Source: Inia geoffrensis (lineage: Eukaryota > Chordata > Mammalia > Artiodactyla > Iniidae). From it: a DNA stretch of 64,000 bases. Below, in pieces: positions 12,617 to 24,798 of this stretch (its first letter is position 1; each line of letters opens with the position of its first letter). The stretch lies in the NCBI GenBank assembly GCA_036417435.1, contig CM070904.1:38722408-38786407 (forward strand), read 5' to 3'. The notes under the pieces were generated by a model. It did not search any database. It saw only the letters and a program-made list of their open reading frames with translations, and was not told the origin of the DNA. The position numbers were made by a program, and so were the translations under genes.

Positions 12617-13464
12617 CTTGTCTATCTTACTGTGAATGTGGTTTTTGTTCCACAGGCTGCAGGACTGTAATTCTTCTTGCTTCTGCTGTCTACCCTCTGG
12701 TGGATGAGGCTATCTAAGAGGTCTGTGCAAGTTTCCTGATGGAAGGGACTGGTGGTGGGTAGAGCTGACTGTTGCTGTCTGATTTTTGTATATTAAACTT
12801 CTATCCATCCACACCAACTTTGCTGAAATTTCTCATTTCTTCTAACAGTGTCTGTAGACTCCCCTGTCTTTTCTATGTACAGCAGACTATACTATCCATG
12901 AGTAATGCTGGTTTCTTTTTTTCCCCCTCTCCAGTCAATATGTGTACTTTTATTTCTTTTCCTTGCCTTATTGCACTTGCTGGGACATCAAGAATAATGT
13001 TAAGGAGAAGGGATAATAGCAGCACCCTTATCTTCATTCTAGGTTTTATGGAACTTCTTCTAATCTTTATCACTTATAATTGTTGACATTTTAAGTTAGA
13101 TACCCTTTATCAGACTAAAACAATTCCCTTCTTTGCTATAAGTTTTTATCTTGCCTTGAATTCTATCCAATGCTTTTTGTATATCTACTGAGAGATGCTA
13201 TGACTTTTCCTCTTAATTTATAAACATGGTGAATTATGTAATAACTGTTCTAACTACACCATCCTTGCATTCCAAAATTAACACAACACGGTAATGATGG
13301 TTATTTACTGTTTTGTTATATAAACACAGAGAGATTCAGCTTGCTAATATCTTATTTAAGATTTTCACATCTATATTCGTGAGTGATACTTATCTATAAA
13401 TCCTTCTCTATTGTCTTTGGCTTTTGGTATCAAGTTAGTATTACTCTCAAAATGATATGGGAGG

Positions 13465-13576
13465 ACTTCCCTGGTGGTGCAGTGGTTAAGACTCCAATGT
13501 AGGGGGCCCAGGTTCAATCCCTGGTTGGGAAACTATGATCCCACCTGCAGTGCGGTGCAGCCAAATAAATATTTTT
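13465..13576 (+). mobile_element. Short tRNA-derived SINE
   Basis: Head gacttccctggtggtgcag, B-box-like ggttcaatccc and an A-rich end. The duplication 'aatgatatggga' is seen on both sides. Confidence 0.88.
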
Positions 13577-13690
13577 AATGATATGGGAAGCTTTCCTTCT
13601 TTTTCAGTGAAACAGAATACATAAGCCTGGGATTATCTAATCCTTGAATATTCATAAAAACACCTGTAAAACCATGTTGGCGTAGATCTG

Positions 13691-13930
13691 AGTTTCTCAA
13701 CCTTGGACTATTGTTGATATTTTGGGCCAGATAATTCTTTGTCTGGTGGGGGACTGTCCTATGCATTGTGGGATGTTTAACACCATCCCTGGCCTCTGCC
13801 AGCCAGATGCCAGTGGCACTCTTAACCCCAGGTGTGACAACCAAATATGTCTCCTGACGTTGCCAAATGTCCCTTGACAATGGAGGGGGCAGGGAGATAG
13901 GTGCAAAATCATACCTGGATGAGAACCAAT
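13691..13930 (-). mobile_element. MER20 (non-autonomous hAT-Charlie DNA transposon)
   Basis: The ends 'gtttctcaaccttgg' and 'ctggatgagaacca' are the inverted termini of MER20, and the body contains 'gtcacacctggggttaagagtgc' style MER20 sequence in reverse. Full-length at about 240 bp. MER20 copies are known to act as regulatory elements in placental mammals; activity here is unknown. Confidence 0.8.
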
Positions 13931-14619
13931 GGCCTAGATTAACTTCTTTAATTTAAGTCAGGCATACTTGGTCATTTTTTTCTTTGAGTCAGTCATGACA
14001 GATTATGATTCTAGGAAACCATGCATTTCACCTAAGTTTTCAAATTTATGGGCATAAAACTGTAAATAATAGTCTTGTTACCTAAATTTTTATTACTAAT
14101 TATTATTCTTCATTTAACTCCTAAGTACTTTTCACTCATTCCTTTTCTGTTATGATCAGTCTTACCAGAGTTAAGCTTATTTTATTAGCCTTAAACAGCT
14201 TTTAGTTTTATTGATTCTACTGTATCTTTTTCTCTTTCATTAATTTGTACTCTTAAGTGTATTGTTTTCTTCCTTCCACCTATTTTGGATTTACTGCTTT
14301 TCCCTTTCTTAGTCTCTTGTTTGAGTTTTGCTGATCAATTTTTAGTGTCTAATTTCCTTTAAGTTCTAAATAGTTTTAAATATTTAATATCTCACCCCCT
14401 TGAGATACTCAGAAAGGTGTTAATTTCCCACATGTCGTGATATACAGAAGTATTTTAACTATACTTGATTCCAAGTGTTCATTGCACTGTGGATAGAGAA
14501 CACTGTAAAATATATTCTTAATAATTAGATGAGACTTCCATTGTGACTATGGAAGTGGTCACATTTAAAAATGTTCCATGACGTTAAACAGACTTGTTGG
14601 ACGCATGGTTCTATGTTGA

Positions 14620-14870
14620 CCCATTGGGTCAGTGTTCTTTAAACTGAAAGTTACAACTCACTGGTGGCACACAAAATCAATTTATTAGGTTGTGACCAGC
14701 ACTTTTTTCAAATGAAAGAGAAATGTTCAAGTGCACTTTTTTTTTCTAATTTTAAAATCTGTGACATCAAGTCATTCACACATGGTCAGTATGATATAGT
14801 TCAATGACAACATTTTTTAATTTTCCTAGTAACACACAAAAAAAACATGCTGCGTATTATAATTAAGTGT
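14620..14870. repeat. Probable ancient dispersed repeat, family not assigned
   Basis: The passage with 'aactcactggtggcacac' and 'ttaggttgtgaccagcac' resembles a mammal-wide non-autonomous DNA element. I cannot name the family. Confidence 0.35.
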
Positions 14871-15700
14871 GCTTAGATATGATGACATGTAGTGTATATA
14901 TAAAATATAAGTTCAGATATACTAGGTGACGTGCATTTTTTACTACAGATAGCAGTCAAAAATGTTGGAAAACCACTTAATTCCATAATTCAAATATTCG
15001 ATGTCTTCACTAGCTTTTTGTCTTTTCATTTGTCAACAAGTACAAGAGTTACAATAAAGTCTACCATTATGATTATGATTTATCAATCTCTACCTATAAC
15101 TCCATCAATTTTGGTAGGGGCTTTGGAGCTTTGTTTGGTATAACAAATTCACAAGTGTTTTCTCTTCTGGGTGAACTGAACCTTTGTTTATAGAGTAACA
15201 CCCTTTATACCCAATAATGCATTTTGTCTTCAAGCCTCTATTTTCTCTGATTAATATAGCAACAAAAACCTTTTGTTCCTATTTGTCAGACATATTTTCT
15301 ATGCCTATACTTAAGCCATTCTGTGACCTTATGTTTTAAGTTTATCTCTTACTAACACAGCTAGATTTTTAAAATCCAAGCTACCTGACTCTGACCTAAT
15401 GGATTTAATCCATTTATATTTTTAAAATTACTCAAATGTTTGGATTTGTTTCTACTTTTTGCCCTTTCTATGCTTTTTCTGTGCCATTTTTTTTTTTTTA
15501 CTTCTGCTGCCTACTAAATAAGTTTTTAATTCTTTTTCCCCTGTAATGGTTTGAAACGTATGTACTCCACTCCTTCCATCAATTCCAAAACAGCCTCAGA
15601 CACTTCTAAAAATACTGACTATTCTCTATTTCCTCTTTTTTCTACTTTTGGAACCCTTATTCATTTATTTTAAAAATTTTCCTAACTTTCATGTCTCTTA

Positions 15701-16544
15701 GAAAATATGAAAGAGAAGAATTACTTTGTGCTACATTCTGGGTAAGTTCCTCAGACTATGTTTTGGTTCACTATTTCTCATTGGTTTCTGATTCACTTAG
15801 TATATTTTTCACTATAAATTGCTGTATTTGACACTTCCCGGGAAATATGGCAGGAGAGTTCCTCACATTTGCTTTTGCTTCCTCTAAAAAACTCACTACA
15901 CTAAAAGTACACGTATATTAAAAAAAAAAAAAAAAAAGACAACCCCATTAGAAAAAGAAAATGAAAGAGGCAGCAAAAAGTATTTTTAGATGCTAGAAAA
16001 CATATGGGCAAGCAGTAATTGATTTAACAGACTCCAGAAAGCAAATTCCTAAGACAGCTGTGTGAAAGCAAGAAGGCCACCCAATTTACACTCAGGGCAC
16101 TGAAGAAGAAAAAACAACAATTGGTGGCACAGGGTAACAAAGAGAAGACTGAAAACAGAATGACTGGTTCAAAGTCTATTTAAAAACCACTCCTCCAGAT
16201 TCCCTCCCCAACTCCTATCAGACACTAGAGGTTTATTCTCTGAAGAAAGTGCAACAGCCTCTCGTTGGAGGAACACCAGACTCAGCTAAAGGTGGGAAAA
16301 CCAAACTGAGCTCTTAACCGGCAGACCAAGTTAAGAATTCCAAATAGAATGCTGAGATCTCAATCTTCCTCCTCAATTTAGCTCGCAAAACTCACGCAGT
16401 CAGGTGTCTACCCTCCAGGCAGATCAGAAAGCCCTTCTCTGGGACACCTGGGAAGTCCAAGAGGAAAGATCAGGAAGTATTAAACTGGAATCCAGCCAAC
16501 AAAACAGTCCAACCCACAGGGAAGTCCATCTACATGTTCAGAAC
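15701..16544. other. Intronic sequence without gene
   Basis: Nothing recognised except an A run at about 15921..15937. Short ORFs lack domains. Confidence 0.6.
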
Positions 16545-16559
16545 TCTAGTCAGCTTTTA

Positions 16560-16622
16560 TTATTTTTTTATTTTATTGTTTTAACACCTTTATTGGAGTA
16601 TAATTGCTTTACAATGGTGTAT
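16560..16622 (-). mobile_element. Extremely 5'-truncated L1 3' end (about 63 bp)
   Basis: A T-rich tail followed by 'aacacctttattggagtata', the antisense L1 3' terminus. It lies between perfect 15-bp duplications tctagtcagctttta (16545..16559 and 16623..16637). Confidence 0.88.
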
Positions 16623-16647
16623 TCTAGTCAGCTTTTAAACACCCACT

Positions 16648-17118
16648 TTTTTTTTTCCATTACAGTTTATCACAGGATATTGAATATAATTCCCTGTACT
16701 ATACAGTAGGCCCTTGTTGTTTACCCATTCTCTATATAATAGTTTGTATCTGCTAATCCCAAACTCCCAATCCATCCCTCCCCCACACTCCCTCCCCCTT
16801 GGCAACCACAAGTCTGTTTTCTACATCTGTGAGTCTGTTTCTGTTTCATATGTAAGTTCCTCTGTGTCATATTTTAGATCCCACATATGAGTGATATACA
16901 GTATTTGTCTTTCTCTGTTTGCCTTACTTCACTTACTATGATAATCTCTAGGTCTATCCATGTTGCTGCAAATGGCATTATTTCCTTCTTTTTTATGGTT
17001 GAGTAGTATTCCATTGTGTATATATGCCACATCTTCTTTATCCATTCATCTGTTGATGGACATTTAGGTTGTTTCCATGTCTTGGCTATTGTAAATAGTG
17101 CTGCTATGAACACAGGCG
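16648..17118 (-). mobile_element. 5'-truncated L1 3' end
   Basis: Antisense L1 3' UTR and ORF2 C-terminal sequence, with the characteristic antisense 'gagtagtattccattgtgta' and 'ggacatttaggttgtttcc' passages. The target word taaacacccact occurs at 16636..16647 and 17119..17130, and once more after a T run at about 17144..17154. Confidence 0.88.
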
Positions 17119-17405
17119 TAAACACCCACTCTTTTTTTTTTTTTAACACCCACTCTTAATATGAACAGACTATCAAGGATCACCACTCACAGGACTCCTC
17201 ACATGAGCCATGAACCCAAGGCAAGCAGAAAAAAAAAAGCACCTTGGAGGAAGACAACACAAGAACTGGAAAAAGATTTTTTTTTTTAACTATCATTAAT
17301 ATTTGCTCAGAAAGATAAGAAAAGATCTATGGAAAAGATCAACAAAACAAGAGTTGGATGATTATTTAAAAGCCACACTCAGACAATTAAAAATAAACTT
17401 GACAG

Positions 17406-17622
17406 GGCTTCTCTGGTGGCGCAGTGGTGGAGAGTCCGCCTGCCGATGCAGGGGACACGGGTTCGTGCCCCGGTCCGGGAAGATCCCACATTGCCGCGGA
17501 GCGGCTGGGCCCGTGAGCCATGGCCGCTGAGACTGCGCGTCCGGAGCCTGTGCTCCTCAACGGGAGAGGCCACAACAGTGAGAGGCCCGCGTACCACAAA
17601 AAAAAACAAAAAAAAACAAAAA
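17406..17622 (+). mobile_element. CHR-type SINE, short subfamily
   Basis: Standard head, boxes and A-rich tail with interspersed C. Perfect 17-bp duplication aaaaataaacttgacag at 17389..17405 and after the tail to 17638. Confidence 0.94.
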
Positions 17623-17639
17623 AAAATAAACTTGACAGT

Positions 17640-19777
17640 AGGAACGAAAAGCTCAATAGAAACGTAGGAGTATAAAGTGGAGGAAATTTCCCACAATGTA
17701 GAGCAAAAAGACAGAAAAAGATAAATGGCAAATAAAAAAAAAATAGAAAGCAAGGGCATACATTCATGAAAAAGATCCTACTGCAGCAAGTCTCATACAA
17801 AGGATTATGATTTAGAAACGTTTAGGACTTAAATAGTAACCCTACAAATAAGAACTTCAAGACTCTTAAGGAACATTATTTCCTACCGAGAATTTTCTAT
17901 TAAGGCATCAGTCAAGTGTCAGGATATATTAATGACATTTCAGGCTTGAAAGCTTCCCTTCCCTTGCGCCCCTTCCTAGATAAGAGGAGCTAAAAGAAGA
18001 TAAGGGTGTCAATCGGAGAAGAAAAAATGTGGTATCCAGGAAACGGGGAACTCAGCAGAGGAGAAAAATACAGGGAATGCCCAAATCCCTTATGAAGGGT
18101 GATCCTAGGATGCAGCTGGGCACCTAATAAAAAGGGCAACCAAACAGATTAGAGGATGTCAAACAGCTCCAAGAGAGATTTCTTCAAGATGAAACTGACA
18201 GAATTATCAGTGCATCTGAAAATATTACAGAGAAGTTGAGGTTGTAATAAAAATGCTGAATTAGAGTTTAATAAGAAATAGATGCAGAGAAAAGTAAACA
18301 TAGGACTAAACAAAACAGATATTAAAATCAAGAGAAAATGAAAAATGGTGCAGGAAAGAAGTAATCGTTCTTCACCATACAGCTCAGTGAGCCAGAATTA
18401 TGTAGTCATAATAATGCAAAGCATAACTATTATACAAGGAAGGAAATTCGAGAAGTCAGCATGTTTGTGTGGGACCAGGAGGAGGGTAAAGAGTAAATTA
18501 TCTGCTTCCATGGTAGGAAGTCAACAAATAATGCCTAAGTGACAAAAATTCAAGAGCTGCCATTAGAAGCCTGTTATTTATACAGATATAAGTAAATGCA
18601 AGGATCAACTAACTAGAGAGGCAAAGTCATTGCCAGGATGGGGACAAGGAGGAAACAGAGAGGAGAGAGAGTGGGGGCTGTTACAGTTCTTAAATTTTTA
18701 AAAACTACATCCATGTTATGGCTTCCATAAAAACAACAAAAATATATACTTCTTTGGTCATTTTCCATTTGGTCTTTTCCGTGTCTTTTCCTTTCGTGTG
18801 TTTGATTCCTTTTTGATTGTCTACTCATTACATATATGCATTTCAGAGATTTTGTCAGGTAATTCTCTTCTCTGGAATTGGGGGTTCTAATCACATGCTG
18901 TCTGACTCAGTCATGGTGGATCCTTTCTCAGGAGCTTCCTATTGTTGGATTGTGAGCTCACCTTTGGTGGAGCGTCATCCGTGGGATGCTGCTGGGACTT
19001 ACCTGAGGTTCTGCACTTGCTTCTTTCAGGCACTCCAGGGGTACCTAGAGCCACGTCTCTGTTAATACCTCAGCTTGAGCGTTCCTAGGCTACTCGGGCA
19101 GGATAAACTCCTAAAGCGGATGCCATGGTATATCCCCTGGATCCTCCCTCAGGACCTGAGCATTCATTCCTCAAGCCACCAGGAGTGAGGGCTGCTGACG
19201 GCTCACAGTTACATCCCTCTCCTGGAACCAGCCTCAACTGAAGGGAGCTACCTCTGCCAAGGTTACACTTTTCCGTGGGGCAGCTCACACCAATGACCAC
19301 TCTGACAACCTTGCTTCAATGAGACCATTCTGAAGGGCCATTCCAGCTTCTTAGTCCCTGTGGGACAAGCCTCTGAGGTAACAGCATCGAAGTTCAACTT
19401 CTCCCTCTGCCCAATCTTGATTCCCTTGCTCCCTTTCAGGTATTATTCCTTAGAGCCTTTCCCAGCCTCCATTCCCAATACACATCTTGCAGTAAATCTC
19501 AGAGTCTCAGGGTCTGTTTCTTAGGAAATCAACCTAGGAAAATTCCAAACACAAACTTGCACAAGGTCAGTCCCACGGTTATGAATTCTAGTGGAACACT
19601 CCCCAGCCCATACCAAGCGAAGCTGAGTCAGATAAGCTTCCTTATTGTCTTCCTAGGCTGGTGAGTGGGTCCATCCTTTCACTGAAGGTAAAAGTCCTCT
19701 AGTCCCCACTATTTGCTCTGACATCTGCAGAGTGCCCCTTCCCATTAGGTTGGAGCTCTTCAGGGGGACCAAGAGAC
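17640..19777. other. Intronic sequence, mostly unique, no gene seen
   Basis: Mixed-composition DNA. The segment around 18900-19500 is richer in GC and contains short ORFs on both strands without recognisable domains or consistent splice sites. Confidence 0.6.
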
Positions 19778-19790
19778 TGTCCAACTTCCT

Positions 19791-20092
19791 TTTTTTTTTT
19801 TTTAATGTAATTTTTTTTATACAGCATGTTCTTATTAGTTATCTGTTTTATACATATTAGTGTATACGTGTCAATCCCAATCTCCCAGTTCATCCCACCA
19901 TCCCCACCCCTCCCCCTCTGCCTTCCCCCCTTGGTGTCCATACGTTTGTTCTCTACATCTGTGTCTCTATTTCTGCCTTGCAAACCGGTTCATCTGTACC
20001 ATGTTTCTAGATTCCACATATATGTGTTAATATATGATATTTGTTTTTCTCTTTCTGACTTACTTCACTCTATATGACAGTCTCTGGGTCCA
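19791..20092 (-). mobile_element. 5'-truncated L1 3' end
   Basis: Poly(T) then antisense L1 3' UTR, including the C-rich 'catcccaccatccccacccc' segment. The duplication tgtcc(a/c)acttcct is at 19778..19790 and 20093..20105, with one mismatch. Confidence 0.92.
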
Positions 20093-20105
20093 TGTCCCAC
20101 TTCCT

Positions 20106-22378
20106 AATGTTCTCTGTCGTACCTAGCAGAGCAGACAGGCAACAGAAATTCGCCAAGGACTGGATGAACACAGCCACCAGCTGAAAGGAAGGATGAGCTG
20201 ATAGGCATGGGAGAGTTGGCAGAGAGTGAGGAACAGGTCCCTTTACTGGGGGAAGGAGGGTTATCTCCCAAACTCTGGCATCATCTTCAGCCCTCAGGAT
20301 GGGACACGAGGAAATAACCTCCTGTCAAGAAGTTTGCCAGACATTCATCTTCAAGACGCAATTCCCAGAGGACCAAATCACAGCCCTGGAGTACAAGCAG
20401 ACCAGAAAACCCCTTCTTGTCCAACCAGCTAACAAATATGCCTAGAAGGAGACTGAGAGGCAACAGGAAAAGCCCTCAGGAATTTCCCACAGGGCTCTGG
20501 CCCATTTCCTAGCAGAGCCCAGGCGCAAGCAAGGAGGGACAAGGACCCGGCGAGCCTAATGAGATGAGTCCAGCCGGGGCTCACTGGCCAGCTCCCCTGA
20601 GTCACTGCCACCGCTGTGTGACAAAGACACTCCCATGCAAATGCACGCTGGCCACACTTTTAATTAAAGGCTATGTGCAGAATGCAGGGAGAAGGAAGGC
20701 AGAACAAGCAAGCAGCTGCTAAGACCCCTCCTCCAGCGTGGCTGGAAACAGCATCTCATGGTTAGCGTGGAGACTCAGGAAGATGTGCTCTCCTAACAGC
20801 CACAAGCGAGTCCGGTCAAAAGAACCCTGGATCCTTCGGTCCAAGAGGAGGCACAGGGAGAGGGGAGGGCGGGAGAGTGGAATGAGGGGGAGGGGGAGAG
20901 AAGGGGCCTGCATGCCCCTTCCCCCTTCCCCACAAAGTTGAAGACGGTTTTCCCCCTTGCTTCCATTCACTTGAAAACGCTGCCGTGCCTTTTTCAGAGC
21001 TCTTTACCTGCAAATGTACATCCTCAGCAGGAAGATGTCAAAAACTACTCCAGTCCAACCAATATCTGAGAGCCAACTGTGTTAGGGGCTGAGAAAGCAG
21101 ACTGGAGAAGACGGCGCCCTGCCTGTGAGGAGGGTGTATCAGTGCACAGAGCGACAATGATTGTGTGTCACGTTCCTGACTGCTGGGTGCCCACGTGGCT
21201 ACGGGCAAAAGGGGCATTTCAGACAGCCCGGAGGGTCAGGGAATGCTCCCTGGAAGGGGGATCTTTCATCTCAGTTTTGGGGGAATAAGTACAATTTAGC
21301 AAGAAAACAAAGCGGGGAGTCAGGAACAAAGGGCATCTGAGGCCAAGGGCAGAGCAGGTGCATGGGTGTGAGAGCGCAGGGCTGGACGCAGCGTTTGGGG
21401 AACTACACGGGGATGCTTGTGGGCTGGCATGGCCGGGAGATGGGAGGAGCCGAGCACAGCCAGGAAGGCGGGGCCCAGATCAGGAGGAGCCTCTAGGTAA
21501 GCAAAGGGGTGGGACGAAAACACTAATCCGCGTCCGTGAGGCATCACTGAGCCAGTATATGGGGGGAGGGGACCAGGCAGCAACCTGTGAGGACACGACC
21601 TCAAGGATATGAAGAAGGAACCCAGAGGCAGGGCGTGTTGTCAGGATGAGGCGCCCAAACTGCGTTTCAGCCTGTTCCTCCCTCCCGGTTTCCACCTCTC
21701 AAAATCAGCATCCCCGGTTATCGTTCGTCCGGCACGTTTCTGGGTAGCAAGTTAGCCCACTCAGCACGCCCAGGATGTGGCTCACAAGCTTCCTGCCCAC
21801 ATCCTGCCCCCACCGTGTCACCCGGCTCAGCAGCCCAGGCAGGCCGTGGTTGGGAAGTTGTTCCGGAAAACTCTCCACCTCGAATCGACTTCACACTACA
21901 CTAGGGAAACAGCAGCTTGGGAAGAGGCTGGGCTCTTTGGAAGACCAGCAAGAATAAGATGCCATATCTAACCTAAGTACCAATGGGAAGCGTGCACGGC
22001 ACCATATCTGGGCTTCCCGTGCCCAGAGAATGTCTAGAAGAAAATACAAGACACGGGCAACAAACATCGTCCGGGAGGAGCAGTAACAGGGAGAGAGCTT
22101 AGGATGGAAAAGAGACTGGCACCGTGTACCTTTGGCCTCATGAATTTTTATAATGTGCACATACTTCTTTTATCGATAGGAATAAAAAACAGCAAACAAC
22201 ACGAAGGATCATTCTATGAACAGAATAGAAACCGAGTGTTGAATTCTTTGGTTCAGGGAAACAGTTCAGGGGGCTGAGTCTTAAGGACACAGGCAGGAGA
22301 GGCGAGGGCCTCACAGATGTCATCATCCAATGGCGTTGGGGACACAAAGGGGAAAACTGGGATGAAGAAAATACACGG
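20106..22378. other. Intronic sequence, no gene; includes a purine-rich tract
   Basis: Composition is close to 50% GC. 20838..20910 is a G/A-rich low-complexity tract. 21200..21520 resembles a mammal-wide ancient repeat ('gaatgctccctggaagg' type wording) that I cannot assign. ORFs of 60-95 codons show no domains. Confidence 0.55.
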
Positions 22379-22585
22379 GGGCTTCCCTGGTGGCGCAGTG
22401 GTTGAGAGTCCGCCTGCCGATGCAGGGGACACGGGTTCGTGCCCCAGTCCGGGAAGATCCCACATGCCGCAGAGCGGCTGGGCCCGCGAGCCATGGCCGC
22501 TGAGCCTGTGCGTCCGGAGCCTGTGCTCCGCAACGGGAGAGGCCACAACAGTGAGAGGCCTGCGTACCGCAAAAAAAAAAAAGAA
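22379..22585 (+). mobile_element. CHR-type SINE, short subfamily
   Basis: Head, A/B boxes, body and a tail of A then (GAAA)n. Flanks 'gaaaatacacgg' and 'gaaaacacatgg' form an imperfect duplication. Confidence 0.93.
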
Positions 22586-22796
22586 AGAAAGAAAACACAT
22601 GGTGTGATGGGTAAAACTACTCTGGGGGGATGAGTCCTGGTGGCTAGGGAGGCCCCTCTGAGGATTCAGCCACCCGGAGATCTATGGGAAGAGGAGCTTT
22701 GCTGAAAGATGCCCACTCGCATCCTGAGGAGAAGTTGGGGTGTCTGAGAAAGTGGGGCAAGGGTCAGATCAGGACGCATGTTTTAGGCCACTGTAA

Positions 22797-22900
22797 ATTT
22801 TTTTTTGGCCACACCACGGGTCATACGGGATCTTAGTTCCCCGACTGTCCTCCTGCACGGGAAGCAGAGTCTTAACCACTGGACCGCCAGGGAAGTCCCA
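22797..22900 (-). mobile_element. Short tRNA-derived SINE
   Basis: Minus orientation, head complement gaccgccagggaagtccc. Perfect 9-bp duplication ccactgtaa at 22788..22796 and 22901..22909. Confidence 0.88.
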
Positions 22901-23215
22901 CCACTGTAACTATTTAGACGTTACTCTTAGGGCACCAGAAAGCCACTGGAGGATCTTCTGTCTTCTTTCCCACCTCACAAATGTGTCACTTGAGAGATAC
23001 CTAAAAAAGTTCCCAGACATATTTTGCTGAGTTTATAGAAGAATCTGTCATTTCATTTCACTTATCTCTCAACTCTTGGACTCACAAATTAAAAATAAAA
23101 AGAATAAGTACACTTTTCTACCATTTTTAAGGGTCAACAGTTTATATGAAAATCAGATATATTACTTTAAAACTCCCAAATATAAAATCACTCCTTTCAG
23201 AAAATTTTCTAATTC

Positions 23216-23424
23216 CCTTTTTTTTTTTTTTTGCAGTACGCGGGCCTCTCACTGTTGTGGCCTCTCCCATCGCGGAGCACAGGCTCCGGACGCACAGGCT
23301 CAGCGGCCATGGCTCACGGGCCCAGCCGCTCCAAGGCATGTGGGATCTTCCCGGACTGGGGCACGAACCCGTGTCCCCTGCATCAGCAGGCGGACTCTCA
23401 GCCACTGCGCCACCAGGGAAGCCC
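23216..23424 (-). mobile_element. CHR-type SINE, short subfamily
   Basis: Poly(T) followed by the antisense body and head. Perfect 18-bp duplications cagaaaattttctaattc at 23198..23215 and 23425..23442. Confidence 0.95.
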
Positions 23425-23442
23425 CAGAAAATTTTCTAATTC

Positions 23443-24747
23443 TTAAATCTACTGATTCACAAAATTTTTGAGTGAGCTTTTTCTGAGAAGATCTTGGTTT
23501 GGAGTACTTTTTTTTTTTTTTAAAGTAGAACTGTGTATCTTAGGAAAAGTTTTCCCCTGAGAATGTTTCAAATATATCTTCATTTCTCACAGAACATGTA
23601 TTGAGTGCCTAAAAATTAACTTGCACTCATTCAAAGCTCAGAGTTAGAATGCATTTTCCTAAATCATTCTAACAAAGACATCAGTGATGTCAAAACTCTG
23701 AATTTTGCAACAGAACTTCTGTTCTCTTTCTAGCATCATTATTAAAACAGATTTTTTTTAAGGTTTGTTCATAACAGGATTGCCATTTTCCATGCTGCCT
23801 ACCGATTATAAACAGAAGTAATTTTAAAGCCAAACTAGAGCTCTCTCTGAAATATTCAAGATGTATTACCATCTGGTTTTATATCAGCATTTGAGCAGGT
23901 CCAAAGAATCACTACATTACCAAGTATTAACAAAAATAGTTCATTTCCCTTTCAAAGCACATATTCCTCTCAAAATACTTTCAAGTCACAAACTCTGAAA
24001 ATTCAACTAATTTTTCAAACTACACCAGACATATGAATGTCAACCATAGTTACATATGTAAGTGATTTGTCACAGATCATTCAGTAATACTGACCAAAGC
24101 TAGTTTCATCTAATGGCCTTTTGGAAAGTACTAATTTGGGAAAACACGGCATACCTGATTACTTGGAAGCATATAGGAAGTAAAGGGTAATAGTCTTTAT
24201 TTGCAATGTACACACTATGTAAAAATATAAATCTTCCCAGCCCTGAGAAAAAGTGCCCCCCTAACTTATATATATCCAGCAGCCTCATTTCCAAACACAA
24301 AAGAGACAACAGCCTTTCTCCAGAGAATGCTCAGCTAAAAATCAGCATCTACGAGTAAAGAGAAAATGGCAGGTGGGGAGATAAAGATGGGTTTCTAACT
24401 CAACCTGCCAGATACAGCTCCAAGACAAGGCCCTTAGCCAGAGAATGGCTGTCGGATTTTCCAGCTGTCTCGACGAGATTTCAATTGTTCATAAAATAAA
24501 TGAGACCTAAGCCTGGTATCTAAACAAATGTTTAGATGAAATTTATTTCTAAGAAATCTTTTCCTTCCACCTAACTGAAAAAACACTTTTTAAGATTTCT
24601 CTCAGTTTATTCATTCAACGATCTTGAGTACTGATTCCATGTAAAGATGTTCATCCTGACCCCAAAGAGTTTACCATCCAGTAGTGGCAAGAAGGCATGA
24701 CAATAAACACAGTCTTCTACTCTTCACCATGATTATCACCCCCTGGC
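23443..24747. other. AT-rich intronic sequence, no feature recognised
   Basis: No gene, RNA or dispersed repeat could be assigned. Confidence 0.6.
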
Positions 24748-24798
24748 AACACACACACACATGCACACACACACACACACGCACACACACACGCACAC
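24748..24798. repeat. (CA)n microsatellite, interrupted
   Basis: CA dinucleotides with single TG and CG interruptions over about 50 bp. Confidence 0.95.

Larger units (their letters stand above)
8583..12779 (-). mobile_element. Younger LINE-1 nested in older L1, internally deleted
   Basis: Minus-strand L1 with its 3' end at about 8583 and truncated 5' UTR at about 12779. The target was 'tgattttt' (8575..8582 and 12780..12787). It closely parallels the plus-strand L1 at 1457..6540. Near 8955 the 3' UTR side jumps directly to ORF2 sequence equivalent to about 5000 of the plus copy, so roughly 1.15 kb of the ORF2 C-terminus is missing. A SINE sits inside it at 10615..10835. Confidence 0.93.
7140..15700 (-). 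mobile_element. Old, degraded L1 (host of nested insertions)
   Basis: The antisense of L1 ORF2 can be followed in decayed form through 7140..8582 and resumes at 12780..15700. Continuity is clear: text ending 'ggaacacaattgattttt' on the left joins 'gatttttgtatattaaac' on the right, a normal L1 ORF2 antisense passage cut by the young L1 (8583..12779). Other insertions are SINEs at 7769, 8068 and 13465 and an MER20 at 13691. No long ORF survives. Outer edges are approximate. Confidence 0.75.

Noticed and set aside
22138..22607. Several 80-145 codon ORFs around SINEs (also near 17.4, 23.2, 41.1, 42.5, 52.3, 55.4, 58.3 and 60.8 kb)
   Set aside because: They are translations of the CHR SINE body, recognisable by repeated words such as GPSRSAACGIFPD or HVGSSRTGARTRVPC.
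24748..24798. Regularly spaced short repeats, considered as a CRISPR-like array
   Set aside because: It is a simple CA microsatellite in a mammalian genome.
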